Assembly (NCBI RefSeq): GCF_000472425.1
Contig: NZ_AXAI01000006.1
Span: 248,001 to 312,000 of the forward strand
Reading direction: 5' to 3'
Length of the DNA stretch: 64,000 nt
Source: Bradyrhizobium sp. Tv2a-2
GTDB lineage: Bacteria > Pseudomonadota > Alphaproteobacteria > Rhizobiales > Xanthobacteraceae
Shown one piece after another: positions 51,971 through 61,028 of the stretch. The position numbers and the translations under genes were made by a program. Position 1 is the stretch's first letter. Every line of letters starts with the position of its first letter. The notes beneath the pieces were generated by a model that ran no database searches, was not told the origin of the DNA, and worked only from the letters and a program-made list of their open reading frames with translations.

Positions 51971-52921
51971 GTGCTTACTTCTTTCCACCGCGTCATCTTT
52001 GATGCTGTCCTTTCGGCGGCAGTGCTGGTCCTCCCGCTGATCGCAACCAGCCCGGCCGCTGCCGAGGTCAAGCCTTGGCCCGCAAGCTTTCGTGCGCAGC
52101 AGATGCCAGTTACTGGCGGCACGCAATACGTCCGTGTCGGCGGTGAAGGTCCGGCCGTGCTGCTGCTGCACGGTTTCGGAGACACCGGAGACATGTGGGA
52201 GCCGCTCGCCGAGATCCTGGTCAAAGACCACACGGTGATTATCCCCGATTTGCGCGGCATGGGCCTGTCATCGCATCCGGAAGGCGGTTACGAAAAGCTC
52301 GCCCAAGGGCGTGACATAGCCGCGATCCTCGGCCAGTTGAAGATTCAAAAGGTCGCGCTTGTCACCCATGATATCGGCAACATGGTCGGCTATGCCCTGG
52401 CGGCCCAATATCCTGAGCGGATCACCAAATGGGTCGTTATCGACGCGCCGCTTCCCGGGCTCGGCACCTGGTACTCTCTATTGAGCAATCCCAAGGTCTG
52501 GCACTTCAATTTCCGCGGTCCCGACGTGGAACGCCTGGTCGCTGGCCGCGAGCGCATTCTGCTTGATCGCTTCTACAATGATCTGTCGGCCAATCCTGCG
52601 GCGATCGACGAGCAGACCCGCGACTATTATGCGGCGCTCTATGCCCGTCCGAACGCGATCCACGACGCTTTCAGCGGGCAGTTCGCGGCCTTCGCGCAAG
52701 ATGCCGAGGACAACAGGGCTCTGTTCGCGAAGACCGGCAAATTGCCGATGCCTGTGCTCGCGATCGGCGGCGATCACTCGTTCGGTGCATCGATGCAGTC
52801 AGAGCTCGCCTCCGTCGCGAGCAATGTCCAGGGCGCCGTCATCACCAATTCCGGCCACTGGATCATGGAGGAACAACCCCAGCAGGCAATCAGCATCATC
52901 GTTCCCTTTATCGAAAAGTGA
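51971..52921 (+). CDS. Exported alpha/beta hydrolase 1 (epoxide-hydrolase-like)
   Basis: 316 residues from GTG 51971, chosen because GGAGG lies seven bases ahead and the start yields a clean signal peptide (HRVIFDAVLSAAVLVLPLIA, cleavage near AAAEV). The fold shows LLLHGFGDTGDMWEPLAEIL, IPDLRGMGLSSHPEGGYEKL, the nucleophile elbow VTHDIGNMVGYALAAQYPER with Asp134, and a His in NSGHWIMEEQP. An Asp nucleophile is typical of epoxide hydrolases and dehalogenases rather than esterases. It is the first gene after the TetR promoter. Confidence 0.87.
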   Translation: MLTSFHRVIFDAVLSAAVLVLPLIATSPAAAEVKPWPASFRAQQMPVTGGTQYVRVGGEGPAVLLLHGFGDTGDMWEPLAEILVKDHTVIIPDLRGMGLSSHPEGGYEKLAQGRDIAAILGQLKIQKVALVTHDIGNMVGYALAAQYPERITKWVVIDAPLPGLGTWYSLLSNPKVWHFNFRGPDVERLVAGRERILLDRFYNDLSANPAAIDEQTRDYYAALYARPNAIHDAFSGQFAAFAQDAEDNRALFAKTGKLPMPVLAIGGDHSFGASMQSELASVASNVQGAVITNSGHWIMEEQPQQAISIIVPFIEK

Positions 52922-52962
52922 TGCTCGCCGTGCTCGACATCCTCCCTTCTTAGCTCGGTGCT

Positions 52963-53000
52963 GCGGCGGCTTGTCGCAGCAGCGGCGGCTTGTCGCAGCA
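52963..53000. repeat. Tandem 19-base repeat with hairpin potential
   Basis: Two exact copies of a 19-base unit GCGGCGGCTTGTCGCAGCA (52963-52981 and 52982-53000) follow the hydrolase stop. GCTGCG and CGCAGC pair around the middle of the unit, giving a possible short hairpin. It may serve as a transcript end. Confidence 0.7.
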
Positions 53001-53075
53001 GCAGAGTTTGCAAACATCGGCTGGCGACGAACCCGATTTCCATTGGTGAAGGACACCCAACGAGGAGTATCGGTG

Positions 53076-54059
53076 ATGCAAAGTTCAGGAAATCATCCAA
53101 ATAGATTATCCTGGCGTGGCGCCATGGCACTTGCCGGAGCCGCGACAATTCCGGGGACAGGAGCCGCACAGGCCCAGGCCGCGCAAGAGCGCGTGACGCC
53201 GGCCGGGCAAAATTCGATCGACCTAGTCAATAAGCGCGCTCAAACCAACGGCATCAATCTCCATTACGTCGCCGCCGGTCATGGTCCCGTGGTGTTGTGC
53301 ATGCACGGTTGGCCACAAAACCACCGCGAATTCCTTCCGGTCATCGAGCGGCTCGCAGGTACCTACAGATTTATTGCGCCAGACCTTAGGGGATACGCGG
53401 ATAGCGACAAACCCTACGACGGATACCAACCGAAAAATATCGCTCAAGATATGCTCGGCTTGCTTCAAGCCGAGAACGTCGAACGCTTTCATATCCTCAG
53501 CCATGATTTGGGCGGGCCGCCGTCTGTCGCGTTGGCATACCTGGCGTCCAACCGCGCGATGTCGCTGGCCACGATAGAAACGCCGTTCTTCGGACTGAGC
53601 TCTCCAGGATATGTAGACCCCCGTGTAACGTATTGGCATCTGGGGATGCACGCGAACATGGATATCACCAGGTTCTTGGTGGAAGGCCGTGAAGATCACT
53701 ATCTGCGGCACTTCTTCAGGGATTTTGCTTACAACCCGGATGCAATTCCGGAAGAAGATGTTCAGTTTTATGTCATGCAGATGCGTCAGCCGGGCAACCT
53801 GCGAGCAAGCCTTAATCACTATGGCTACATCCCGCAGATGGCCGAACAGACGAAAGAACTGACCCGCAGCAAACTTACTGTACCGATGTTGGCTTGGGGC
53901 GGCCGCAGATCTTTCGGCAATCACTGCATCGATAGTGCGCGAGCGATCGCCAACACGGCGGAAGGTGGCGTTATCGACGAATGCGGGCACTGGGTCTTCG
54001 AAGAGAGGCCGGACTTTATCGTCGCTCAGTTGAGCCAATTCTGGCCACGACATAATTGA
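53076..54059 (+). CDS. Exported alpha/beta hydrolase 2 (epoxide-hydrolase-like)
   Basis: 327 residues from ATG 53076, with GAGGAG eight bases ahead. The leader RLSWRGAMALAGAATIPGTG and AAQAQA is a signal peptide, possibly Tat-like. Motifs: VLCMHGWPQNHREFLPVIER (HGWP oxyanion loop of epoxide hydrolases), APDLRGYADSDKPYDGYQPK, ILSHDLGGPPSVALAYLASN with Asp144 as nucleophile and ECGHWVFEERPD with the His. The cap region has several Tyr residues. It is probably a secreted or periplasmic epoxide hydrolase-like enzyme; the substrate is unknown. Confidence 0.88.
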   Translation: MQSSGNHPNRLSWRGAMALAGAATIPGTGAAQAQAAQERVTPAGQNSIDLVNKRAQTNGINLHYVAAGHGPVVLCMHGWPQNHREFLPVIERLAGTYRFIAPDLRGYADSDKPYDGYQPKNIAQDMLGLLQAENVERFHILSHDLGGPPSVALAYLASNRAMSLATIETPFFGLSSPGYVDPRVTYWHLGMHANMDITRFLVEGREDHYLRHFFRDFAYNPDAIPEEDVQFYVMQMRQPGNLRASLNHYGYIPQMAEQTKELTRSKLTVPMLAWGGRRSFGNHCIDSARAIANTAEGGVIDECGHWVFEERPDFIVAQLSQFWPRHN

Positions 54060-54186
54060 GCGTCATGAGCGCTGATCGCGTGGCGCGGAGACATTTGACT
54101 TTCGATCGCCCAAGGCCGACGGGCTCGCGACTAGGGTCATGCACCGGGGGTCCATCGGTTCGAGACCTGAGGAGGAGGGGTGAACG

Positions 54187-54732
54187 ATGGCTTTCTCCAG
54201 ATTGTTGGTCGGGATGACCGTAGCATTTGCAGCAACGGTCGCTTCCGCGCAGCCCGCCACACGCGACGAGCCGTTCCGGATCAAACGTGTCGACCACACC
54301 GGGATCACGGTCTCCTCGTTGGAGGACTCGCTCAAATTCTGGGTCGATGCGATGGGCTTCAAGCACCTGTACACCTGGACCTTCGAAACCAGCCCTTTCA
54401 TCGAGCAGGTGGTCGGTGTGCCTGGTGCAGCCATGCGGCTCGCAATGATCGAGGCGCCTGGCCACATGATCGAGCTGCTCGAATACACCGCGCCTGATGA
54501 CCGAAAGATCTACAAGCCGCGATCATCCGACGTAGGCTCTGTCCATATCGCCTTCAATGTGGAGAACATAGATGCGCTGCTTGCACATATCGCAAGCCTC
54601 GGCTGGCTGCCGGTCGGCGATGTTCAAACCGTTGAATCCGGCGAGCGCAAAGGTCTGCGCCTGATCTACGTGAGAGGACCTGACGGGGTCACGCTTGAGT
54701 TCCTCCAGCTTCCTGAAGACGCGCCGAAATAG
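54187..54732 (+). CDS. Exported VOC (glyoxalase-fold) protein
   Basis: 181 residues. A signal peptide (LLVGMTVAFAATVASAQ) precedes one vicinal-oxygen-chelate domain: IKRVDHTGITVSSLEDSLKF with metal His, MRLAMIEAPGHMIELLEYTA with Glu, SVHIAFNVENIDALLAHIAS with His and GVTLEFLQLPED with Glu. The full set of four metal ligands is present, so an active isomerase, epimerase or dioxygenase-like enzyme is likely. Cytoplasmic relatives are methylmalonyl-CoA epimerases; export makes that role unlikely. Confidence 0.87.
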   Translation: MAFSRLLVGMTVAFAATVASAQPATRDEPFRIKRVDHTGITVSSLEDSLKFWVDAMGFKHLYTWTFETSPFIEQVVGVPGAAMRLAMIEAPGHMIELLEYTAPDDRKIYKPRSSDVGSVHIAFNVENIDALLAHIASLGWLPVGDVQTVESGERKGLRLIYVRGPDGVTLEFLQLPEDAPK

Positions 54733-54809
54733 GCAAGGCAGCACCGTGTCGTCGCGGAAGCTGGAGGCGACAGCGGGGCCTAACGATTGAACCAGAGTAG
54801 AAAGGACAC

Positions 54810-55307
54810 ATGATGACTATCTGCCGAATGATAGCCGGCGTAGCTGTTGCATTCCTCACCACTGCCGCTTCCGCGCAGGATGCGGGCGTTAAACTTCCTG
54901 ATTATGCGAAGACGCCCGATGAGCTCTCCGCTGTCCAGCCGACCGGTGGGGCGGGCGGATCCGGCAACGCCAAGGTTCAGGTGGTCACGATCCTCGGCGA
55001 TGCCTCCAAACCGGGAGTCTATGCCCAACTGCTGAAGGTCGGGCCCGGGGCGCAAATCCCGGCGCACCATCATGGTGGTGACCGGGTGGGAACCGTGCTC
55101 AAGGGCACTTGGCACTTCGGCTTTGGCGGAAAGTTCGACAAGGCCAAGCTCAAGACTCTGCCCGTCGGTTCAGTCTATACCGAACCCACGAACGAGCCGC
55201 ACTTCGCGATGACCGGCAACGAGCCCGTAGTCGTGCTGATCACCGGTACCGGACCGACCGACACGATTTACGAAAATCCGGCCGATGATCCGACGAAGAA
55301 ACCTTGA
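54810..55307 (+). CDS. Exported small cupin protein
   Basis: 165 residues. The signal peptide is MMTICRMIAGVAVAFLTTAA with cleavage near ASAQ. The cupin has GVYAQLLKVGPGAQIPAHHH with GGDRVGTVLKGTWHFGFGGK and VYTEPTNEPHFAMTGNEPVV, so metal-binding His residues are conserved. AAAGGA lies nine bases before the first ATG; a second ATG follows directly. Its position after the VOC gene (77 bases) suggests a shared transcript. Confidence 0.88.
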   Translation: MMTICRMIAGVAVAFLTTAASAQDAGVKLPDYAKTPDELSAVQPTGGAGGSGNAKVQVVTILGDASKPGVYAQLLKVGPGAQIPAHHHGGDRVGTVLKGTWHFGFGGKFDKAKLKTLPVGSVYTEPTNEPHFAMTGNEPVVVLITGTGPTDTIYENPADDPTKKP

Positions 55308-55665
55308 GAGCACCGCCTTGTAATGCAAGCAGCAACGGAAGCTGCCCTCTTTCGAGTTCGCAATGCCCGGCCTGTGCCGGGCATCCAATGCGTGGTCTGA
55401 GTTCTATTGAGAAAGAGGATCGACAGTCGAGACGAAGCACGGCCGGGACGAAAGTGAAGCGCCGCAAGCGCTTTGCTCAAACGTCGCCCTGGCCAAATCG
55501 GCCGCTCTTGGCCCCAAAGCGGACGTCCGGCCAGGCTCTCACGTCGAAGAAGGGCCGCGTCAGCGAAGTGGTGACATCTCTCGTTGAGGTTCGCTTGATG
55601 AGGCATAGCGGACTGGATTGCTCACGCCGAGGTCTTCGCATTTGACCCTGACGCGACATGGCCGC
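55308..55665. other. Convergent intergenic region with hairpin
   Basis: Between the cupin gene and the convergent methyltransferase gene. It contains the hairpin listed at 55363; otherwise only shadow frames. Confidence 0.4.
55363..55384. terminator. GC-rich hairpin after the cupin gene
   Basis: ATGCCCGGC (55363-55371) and GCCGGGCAT (55376-55384) form a perfect 9-base-pair stem with a CTGT loop. No T-run follows, so it is a weak or factor-assisted terminator, or a small interspersed hairpin. Confidence 0.5.
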
Positions 55666-56556
55666 TCACGGCTTGACGAACTTGAGCACGAATTCGTCCT
55701 TCGGTTGCGGCGGATCCGGCGTGTTCTTGTCTCTGGGGTCGTTCGGGTTATGCAGGAAATTGCCTTCGTCGATCAGCTTGAAGCCTGCCGCTTCGACTTC
55801 CTTGCGAAGAAACGCCTCCTCGACGCGATGCAAGGAACCGGATTCCGAAATGCCGGTACCGGGCCGACCCGAATGATCGGCAATGACGTAGAGACCTCCC
55901 GACTTGAGCGCGGCAAAGACCGCTTTGTTCATCTCCGCGCGATCCACACCGAGGTGTCCGAGGTCGTGATAGTTGAACATCAAGGTCACGAGATCGACGC
56001 CGTTCGCGAGCTCGGGGGGAATGGGATCTTCGAACGGCCGGGAGAGCGCGACGATCGGGGCAGCCTGGACGCCATCGCTTCGGAGTTTGCTTTCGCGTTC
56101 GGCGAGGGCGACCGTGGATGGTCGCGGCGCGCTCGTGGGCGCCGCTGAGGCCGCGCTCGGCGTTGTGGCTGGTGTGCCGTTGCCCTCGGGCGTGACCGGG
56201 GATTGGGGGGCTCGGCTGGGATCGCGGGGTCGGCTCTGACCATAGACCTTGCCCGAGGAGCCGATCGCACGGGCCAACAATTCCGTGGTGTAGCCACCGC
56301 CCGCGCTGAGATCGACCGCGACGATACCGGGACGAATGCCGATGAAGCCCAGCATCTGTTCCGGCTTGCGGCGCTCATCATTGGTACGATCTGCCGCAGT
56401 GCGATCGGAGCTCTTCACGATCAGTGCGATCTGCTCAGATGAAAGCGGCGGCAAACCTTGCTGCGCTGTTGCTGCTTGGGCATTGAAGAACAGGACGATA
56501 GTGAAGCCGGCCGCGACCAGGAGGTCTCTTGTTACGCTTTTCATTGTTTTGCTCAT
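55666..56556 (-). CDS. Predicted exported methyltransferase (COG4798-like)
   Basis: About 296 residues from ATG 56556 (MSKTMKSVTRDLLVAAG); a start at 56601 is possible. It has a signal peptide (LLVAAGFTIVLFFNAQAATA), then RTNDERRKPEQMLGFIGIRP and motif I VAVDLSAGGGYTTELLARAI. Directly after comes an insertion of about 50 residues rich in Pro, Ala, Ser and Thr, then VDLVTLMFNYHDLGHLGVDR and GLYVIADHSGRPGTG. The pattern matches the secreted methyltransferase-like family often annotated COG4798. How a periplasmic protein would get SAM is unclear. Confidence 0.82.
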   Translation of the reverse strand: MSKTMKSVTRDLLVAAGFTIVLFFNAQAATAQQGLPPLSSEQIALIVKSSDRTAADRTNDERRKPEQMLGFIGIRPGIVAVDLSAGGGYTTELLARAIGSSGKVYGQSRPRDPSRAPQSPVTPEGNGTPATTPSAASAAPTSAPRPSTVALAERESKLRSDGVQAAPIVALSRPFEDPIPPELANGVDLVTLMFNYHDLGHLGVDRAEMNKAVFAALKSGGLYVIADHSGRPGTGISESGSLHRVEEAFLRKEVEAAGFKLIDEGNFLHNPNDPRDKNTPDPPQPKDEFVLKFVKP

Positions 56557-56601
56557 TGTTATCTGACCAATCCAATCCGGGGGAGGCGACGCGATGACCA
56601 T

Positions 56602-56773
56602 GGATGCTCTCCCTTATCCGGCAAAGGAGGGCAGAATCTCGCCCAATCCAGGAGTCGGATTTGGCGAGGATATCCAAGGTATATGGCTAAACACATGCAT
56701 TTTGTGACAGCGAAAGCATTTGCATTTCAGGTTGGCGTGAGGCTCTCGACGCGGGAAATCCTCTCCCTCGCTG
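56602..56773. other. Short intergenic stretch upstream of the methyltransferase gene
   Basis: Leader of the minus-strand methyltransferase gene. No gene is seen. Confidence 0.35.
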
Positions 56774-56925
56774 CTACCGGGCTAAACCAGACATGACCCG
56801 GGGATGCCATCGGGTCGAGAATGAGCCAAAATAGACTCCAAGGCGTGTCCGCATGGGGTATCGCGGACTAGATTTGCTCGCGCTGAGTTCTTCGCATTTT
56901 GACCTCGAGCGGGACATCGGTTTAC

Positions 56926-57063
56926 TTATGATTCGGAAGGGGAGTGCTGCTCCGAGCGTCCGCTGGCTTTGGCCAAGTCTATGCAATGCGCGCCTACAAG
57001 CGCCGGCTCGCCATTAACCTCCAGACGCAGCGAGCCGCAGCAGCAATGCGCGATCCTCGTCAA
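56926..57063 (-). pseudogene. Remnant of a GFA/CENP-V family gene
   Basis: The frame reads LTRIAHCCCGSLRLEVNGEP and ALVGAHC, which matches the start of glutathione-dependent formaldehyde-activating (GFA) family proteins. The expected ATG is TTG at 57063, and after the HC the family's next block (CxxCQRRTG) appears only in degraded form in another frame (GQSQRTLGAALPF). Traces may extend to 56774. The zinc-binding Cys set is incomplete, so the protein cannot be functional. Confidence 0.5.
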
Positions 57064-57124
57064 AGTTTGATCTCCGAGTTTGTGATTGAGACGCGCCCCT
57101 CGATCCGCAGGCACCCACTCAACC

Positions 57125-57481
57125 TCAGCTCATGCTCCCCGGCATGAAGCATCGCGCCTTGGGATGACCATCCAGATAGTAGGGCCATACCATGGTTCGA
57201 CCGGCACGGTTCGGTCCATCCACCACCGCCTCGGCGGGAACGTCAACCCACTCTCCATCGATGCGAACGCGGTAATGTCCGTCCTTGCTCTCCCAATCGG
57301 CATCATCGACGCGCTTTGCTTCACTGCCGTCGCAGCAAGGACCTTTGCCGCTGTGCAGGCTTTGATACCAGCCGTTCAACTCAGGATGATCGTGATCGTG
57401 AGCGCGGGCGCCAGAGCCCGCGATGGCAGCAAGCGCAATTGCAACGACAATGGATGTTGAATGCCAGAAGTCACTGTTCAT
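57125..57481 (-). CDS. Exported protein of unknown function with CCDG motif
   Basis: 118 residues. A signal peptide (STSIVVAIALAAIAGSGARA) is followed by HDHDHPELNGWYQSLHSGKG, PCCDGSEAKRVDDADWESKD and VRIDGEWVDVPAEAVVDGPN, with a Cys near the end (ARCFMPG). The HDHDHP start could bind metal. Similar exported proteins are widespread in Bradyrhizobium and uncharacterised. The gene is alone on the minus strand. Confidence 0.75.
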   Translation of the reverse strand: MNSDFWHSTSIVVAIALAAIAGSGARAHDHDHPELNGWYQSLHSGKGPCCDGSEAKRVDDADWESKDGHYRVRIDGEWVDVPAEAVVDGPNRAGRTMVWPYYLDGHPKARCFMPGSMS

Positions 57482-58254
57482 CGCAGATCAGATCCTTGCT
57501 CTCTTGAGTGGATTACCTCGGCTTGGCGTGTCGTCAGATCGATTGATCGAATAACCGCGCTTGAGTGCGATCACCGTCGACCCAATTGAAGATAGGTGCG
57601 AGGGAATGGCTGACAATTATATGATTATAAACATATAATCACGTTGTCGCGAGACTCCGGAGCCGTGCCATGAGCCCTATGTTCGCTGGAGGTGCAGGAT
57701 TACGTTCGTAACGCAATTTCCCGGGCCAGTGATGGTTCGGTAGCTGGACGAGGCCAAAGTCCTCCTGTCAATTAATGGAGCGCGATTTTGTCCAAGTCAG
57801 TATTATCTGTTTCCACTCTGCTTGCCGTGTGGGTCTCACGTGCTGCGAGCTCGAGGAGAGCCGCTAACCGGCGCGTCCCGGAGGATCGTGCATTCCGGCT
57901 CAGGACAGCGGTGCCAGCCGTGTTGTTTCGGTTGACCACGGAAACAATGACACGGTGCATGTATGGCGGAGGCGCTTTTCCTCATTTGCTGGCCATCATC
58001 CTGGCCTGGCTCATCAGGGAGTGTCTTGCCGCATGCGCGCTCTATGCGGGGCTGATGTATCCGAGCGGCGCGGCCTGGACATTTCGATGGTTGCGCCGGG
58101 GCGCTTTGCCGATCGATAGGTCGGAGAGCTGCCTAGGCGCGCGCAACTTGCGAACGGCAGCGAATACTTAACGACAGCCGTAACCTATCCGACACGCACC
58201 CGTAACGTCGTGCTGCGCTAGCTCGTTGGTACTAGAAGCGTCAGGAGGTGCGGC
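57482..58254. other. Intergenic stretch of about 770 bases
   Basis: A plus-strand frame (57788-58171) contains a hydrophobic stretch (FPHLLAIILAWLIRECLAAC) but no ribosome site, and its first half has Arg-rich shadow composition. An AT-rich inverted repeat at 57616-57639 is the main structure. AGGAGGTG ahead of 58255 is the ribosome site of the next gene. Confidence 0.4.
57616..57639. repeat. AT-rich inverted repeat
   Basis: ATTATATG (57616-57623) and CATATAAT (57632-57639) are perfect complements with an 8-base AT-only loop. The island is unusually AT-rich against the GC-rich surroundings and could be an operator or H-NS nucleation site. Confidence 0.45.
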
Positions 58255-59598
58255 ATGCTACACGCGCATTTGGGCCGGCAGGCTGTGGTGATCGGGGCCG
58301 GAATTGGCGGCCTGGCAGCAGCCGGGGCTCTCAGCGAACTCTTCGATCGGGTGGTGGTCCTCGAGCGCGACAACTTGCCTTCCGAGGCAACGCCCCGACC
58401 AGGGGCACCGCAGGGACGTCACCTGCACGGGCTGTTGGCCGGCGGCCACCAGGCATTATGCGCACTATTTCCCGATTTGGAAAAAGATCTGGCCCGCGCG
58501 GGCGCAATACCAGTCCGCGTCAGTCGCGATTTCTGCGAGAACGGTCCTGAGTCCGACCGGCCCCGACGCGATTTAGGCTGGTCCGCCTATATGCTATCGC
58601 GTCCGCTCATCGAACTCGTCATCCGCGGCGCGCTGGCGCGGCTGCCAAACGTCACGGTGCAGCCGCAGTGCCGGGTCACAGCCCTCTTGGCGACGCCTGA
58701 CGGCCGGCGCGTTGTCGGAGCCCGCTACGCGGCCCCGGGGAGCAGCGAGGAGACGATCGCAGCAGACTTCGTCGTCGACGTCTCCGGGCGCGGCTTTCCG
58801 ACGCTGGCCTTGCTGCAGGCTATCAATCGGCCAAGGCCAAGAGAGATGGAGATCGGCGTCGACCTCAGCTACGCGACCGCGATCTTCTCGGTTCCAAGGA
58901 GCCAGCGGTTCGACTGGTCGGTGGTGCTGACCCACGCAGATGCGCCACACCACGGTCGGCGCGGCGTCCTCTGCCCGATCGAGCATAACCGGTGGATGGT
59001 GACTCTCGTTGGAAGGGGCGCCGAGCAACCGCCTGCGGAGCTCGACGGGTTCATGGCATACGCGGAACGACTCGCCAAGCCTACCATTCACGACGCCATC
59101 AGGAATGCCAAGCCTATCGGCGACATTGCGCGGTTTGGCTTTCCCGCCAGCGTGCGCCGATATTTTGATGCCGACACAATACCCGACCGGTTGATCGTCA
59201 TGGGCGACGCCCTTTGCCGCCTCAATCCGGCCTACGGTCAGGGGATGAGTGTTGCGGCCTGCGAGGCGTTGCTACTCAAACGCGTGCTGCTCACCCGCCG
59301 CGACGAGCGCGAGCCGTTAGACGGCGTCAGTGTCTTGTTCCACGCGCAGGCGCAAAGCGTGATTGACGGGCCGTGGCAACTCGCAGCGCTTCCGGATTTC
59401 GCCTATCCGTGTACCCGCGGGCAACGTCCGGACGATTTCGAGCAGACGTTGCGCTTCTCGGCCGCCATGCGACGGCTTGCGTTCCACGATCCCGCGGTCG
59501 ACAGGCTGATGACGGAGGTCGCGCACCTTCTGAAGCCGCTCAGCGCCTACCAGGACCCGGAACTGCTGCGGCGCGTCGGGGCCGAATTGACGGCGTAG
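58255..59598 (+). CDS. FAD-dependent monooxygenase 1 (epoxidase-like)
   Basis: 447 residues. The FAD site is VVIGAGIGGLAAAGALSELF (GxGxxG at 14-19), with the second FAD motif VMGDALCRLNPAYGQGMSVA around Asp318. PGAPQGRHLHGLLAGGHQAL follows the first motif, as in group A/E flavin monooxygenases related to polyether and squalene epoxidases. No NAD(P)H domain is fused, so a separate reductase or direct NADPH use is needed. A strong ribosome site (AGGAGGTG) precedes the ATG. It is a paralogue of the gene at 62630. Confidence 0.87.
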   Translation: MLHAHLGRQAVVIGAGIGGLAAAGALSELFDRVVVLERDNLPSEATPRPGAPQGRHLHGLLAGGHQALCALFPDLEKDLARAGAIPVRVSRDFCENGPESDRPRRDLGWSAYMLSRPLIELVIRGALARLPNVTVQPQCRVTALLATPDGRRVVGARYAAPGSSEETIAADFVVDVSGRGFPTLALLQAINRPRPREMEIGVDLSYATAIFSVPRSQRFDWSVVLTHADAPHHGRRGVLCPIEHNRWMVTLVGRGAEQPPAELDGFMAYAERLAKPTIHDAIRNAKPIGDIARFGFPASVRRYFDADTIPDRLIVMGDALCRLNPAYGQGMSVAACEALLLKRVLLTRRDEREPLDGVSVLFHAQAQSVIDGPWQLAALPDFAYPCTRGQRPDDFEQTLRFSAAMRRLAFHDPAVDRLMTEVAHLLKPLSAYQDPELLRRVGAELTA

Positions 59599-59668
59599 CC
59601 AATCATCCGCGCTGAGCCGAGCATGTGATTTGCGAAGCTGCGCTCGAAATAGCCCATACGTTGCGCGG

Positions 59669-60628
59669 TCAAGTCCCGGACAAGAATGCGATGAGCGCTT
59701 CCGCAACCGGGCCGGCCGCGTCGCGCTGAGGAAAATGGCCCGCGCCGTCGAGAACGATGCGCCGGTAACTCGAGGTGAAGAATTGCTCTTTGCCTTCCGA
59801 AGTGGATAGGTGGTTGCACGGATCCGCGCCGCCATGAATTACAAGAGTGGGCACACGGATCTCCGAACCCTGCGCGAGCTGATGTTCAATGTCGTCGTAG
59901 GCGGAATCCGAGGCAGCAAGACCCCAGCGCACGCGATACGAATGGAGGACGATCTCGGCCCAGTCGGCATTCATGAATGATGCCGCTGTCGCCGCGAACT
60001 CTTCGTCGGAGATGGACCAGGAGGGGTTCCAAATCTGCCAGATATAGCGCGTAAAGTTCAGTCGGTCATTGCGCACGAGATCTGCGCCGCGATCAAGCGC
60101 GATGTACCAGTGATACCAATAATTGTGGACCTGACGGAGCGAAAGGATCTGGTCGGGATTGTTCGTGCCCCAGCCGACCGAAAGAGCAGCGCAATGGGTA
60201 ATCCGCTCTGGGGCAAGGAAGCTAGCAATATAGGCAGCGCGCGCGCCCCAATCGTGCCCGACCACCGAATAGTGTTCGAGACCGATCGCATCCGCGAGAT
60301 CGAGGACGTCGCGTCCGAGCGCGGAGAGTTGCCCGGAGCGAAACGTTTCCTTGTTTCGGAATCGGGTAGAACCAAAACCACGGAGATATGGAACGATCGT
60401 ACGCAGGCCCGTGGCGTGGAGGGGGGCTAGGACTCTGTCCCAGGTTCGCACATCATCGGGCCAGCCGTGGAGCAGGATGACCGGTCGGCCTGTGGCGGGG
60501 CCCGAGATTTCGTAGCCGATATCGAGGAGCCCGGTCGATACCGTCCTCAATTCGGGTCGCGTACCATCGTTTGCCGTGCGAGATGACAAATCGCTGGCGA
60601 GCGTGATCTGCGTAGAAGCTGCACTCAT
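59669..60628 (-). CDS. Alpha/beta hydrolase 3 (epoxide-hydrolase-like)
   Basis: 319 residues from ATG 60628 with AGGA seven bases ahead; a TTG at 60646 is an alternative. Motifs: VILLHGWPDDVRTWDRVLAP, VPYLRGFGSTRFRNKETFRS, SVVGHDWGARAAYIASFLAP (Asp126 nucleophile) and LDGAGHFPQRDAAG (His). The HGWP plus GHDWGA pair is the classical epoxide hydrolase signature. It has no signal peptide, unlike the two relatives at 52-54 kb, so it acts in the cytoplasm. It is convergent with the monooxygenase at 58255. Confidence 0.88.
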   Translation of the reverse strand: MSAASTQITLASDLSSRTANDGTRPELRTVSTGLLDIGYEISGPATGRPVILLHGWPDDVRTWDRVLAPLHATGLRTIVPYLRGFGSTRFRNKETFRSGQLSALGRDVLDLADAIGLEHYSVVGHDWGARAAYIASFLAPERITHCAALSVGWGTNNPDQILSLRQVHNYWYHWYIALDRGADLVRNDRLNFTRYIWQIWNPSWSISDEEFAATAASFMNADWAEIVLHSYRVRWGLAASDSAYDDIEHQLAQGSEIRVPTLVIHGGADPCNHLSTSEGKEQFFTSSYRRIVLDGAGHFPQRDAAGPVAEALIAFLSGT

Positions 60629-61028
60629 CGCTGTTTCCTGTTTCAACCGGCCACACGACGTTCCGAGTTGAGATAGGTAGCCTCGGCGATTTCGCCAATG
60701 TCATAGATCCAACGATTCGGGCCACGACTCGACTCGCCGATTGTCGCGAGAAGGACAGGATGCCCTGGGATATGACATCCGCTCCCGCGCTGCCTTAACG
60801 GCAGGAGAAAGATGCGTGCGTGTCGAGCGAATGCAGTGGCCGCACGATAGTGCTGTGATTTTTTCAATTCCGCGAAAGGCGCCGTGAGTCCATATTGATC
60901 TTCGCGCTCAACCATAGGGTGCTGCATTCAGAGTGCTTGGCGGCCGTTGCCGCCGAATGAAGCTCTGGCGATCGCGGGCGCTCGCATCGGTGGCAGCGTA
61001 GCAGTCTCGAATAACCGGAGTACAAATC
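60629..61028. other. Divergent intergenic region
   Basis: About 400 bases between hydrolase 3 and the bicupin gene; it should contain promoters for both. GGAG nine bases before 61029 is the bicupin ribosome site. No gene or clear operator is seen. Confidence 0.4.
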
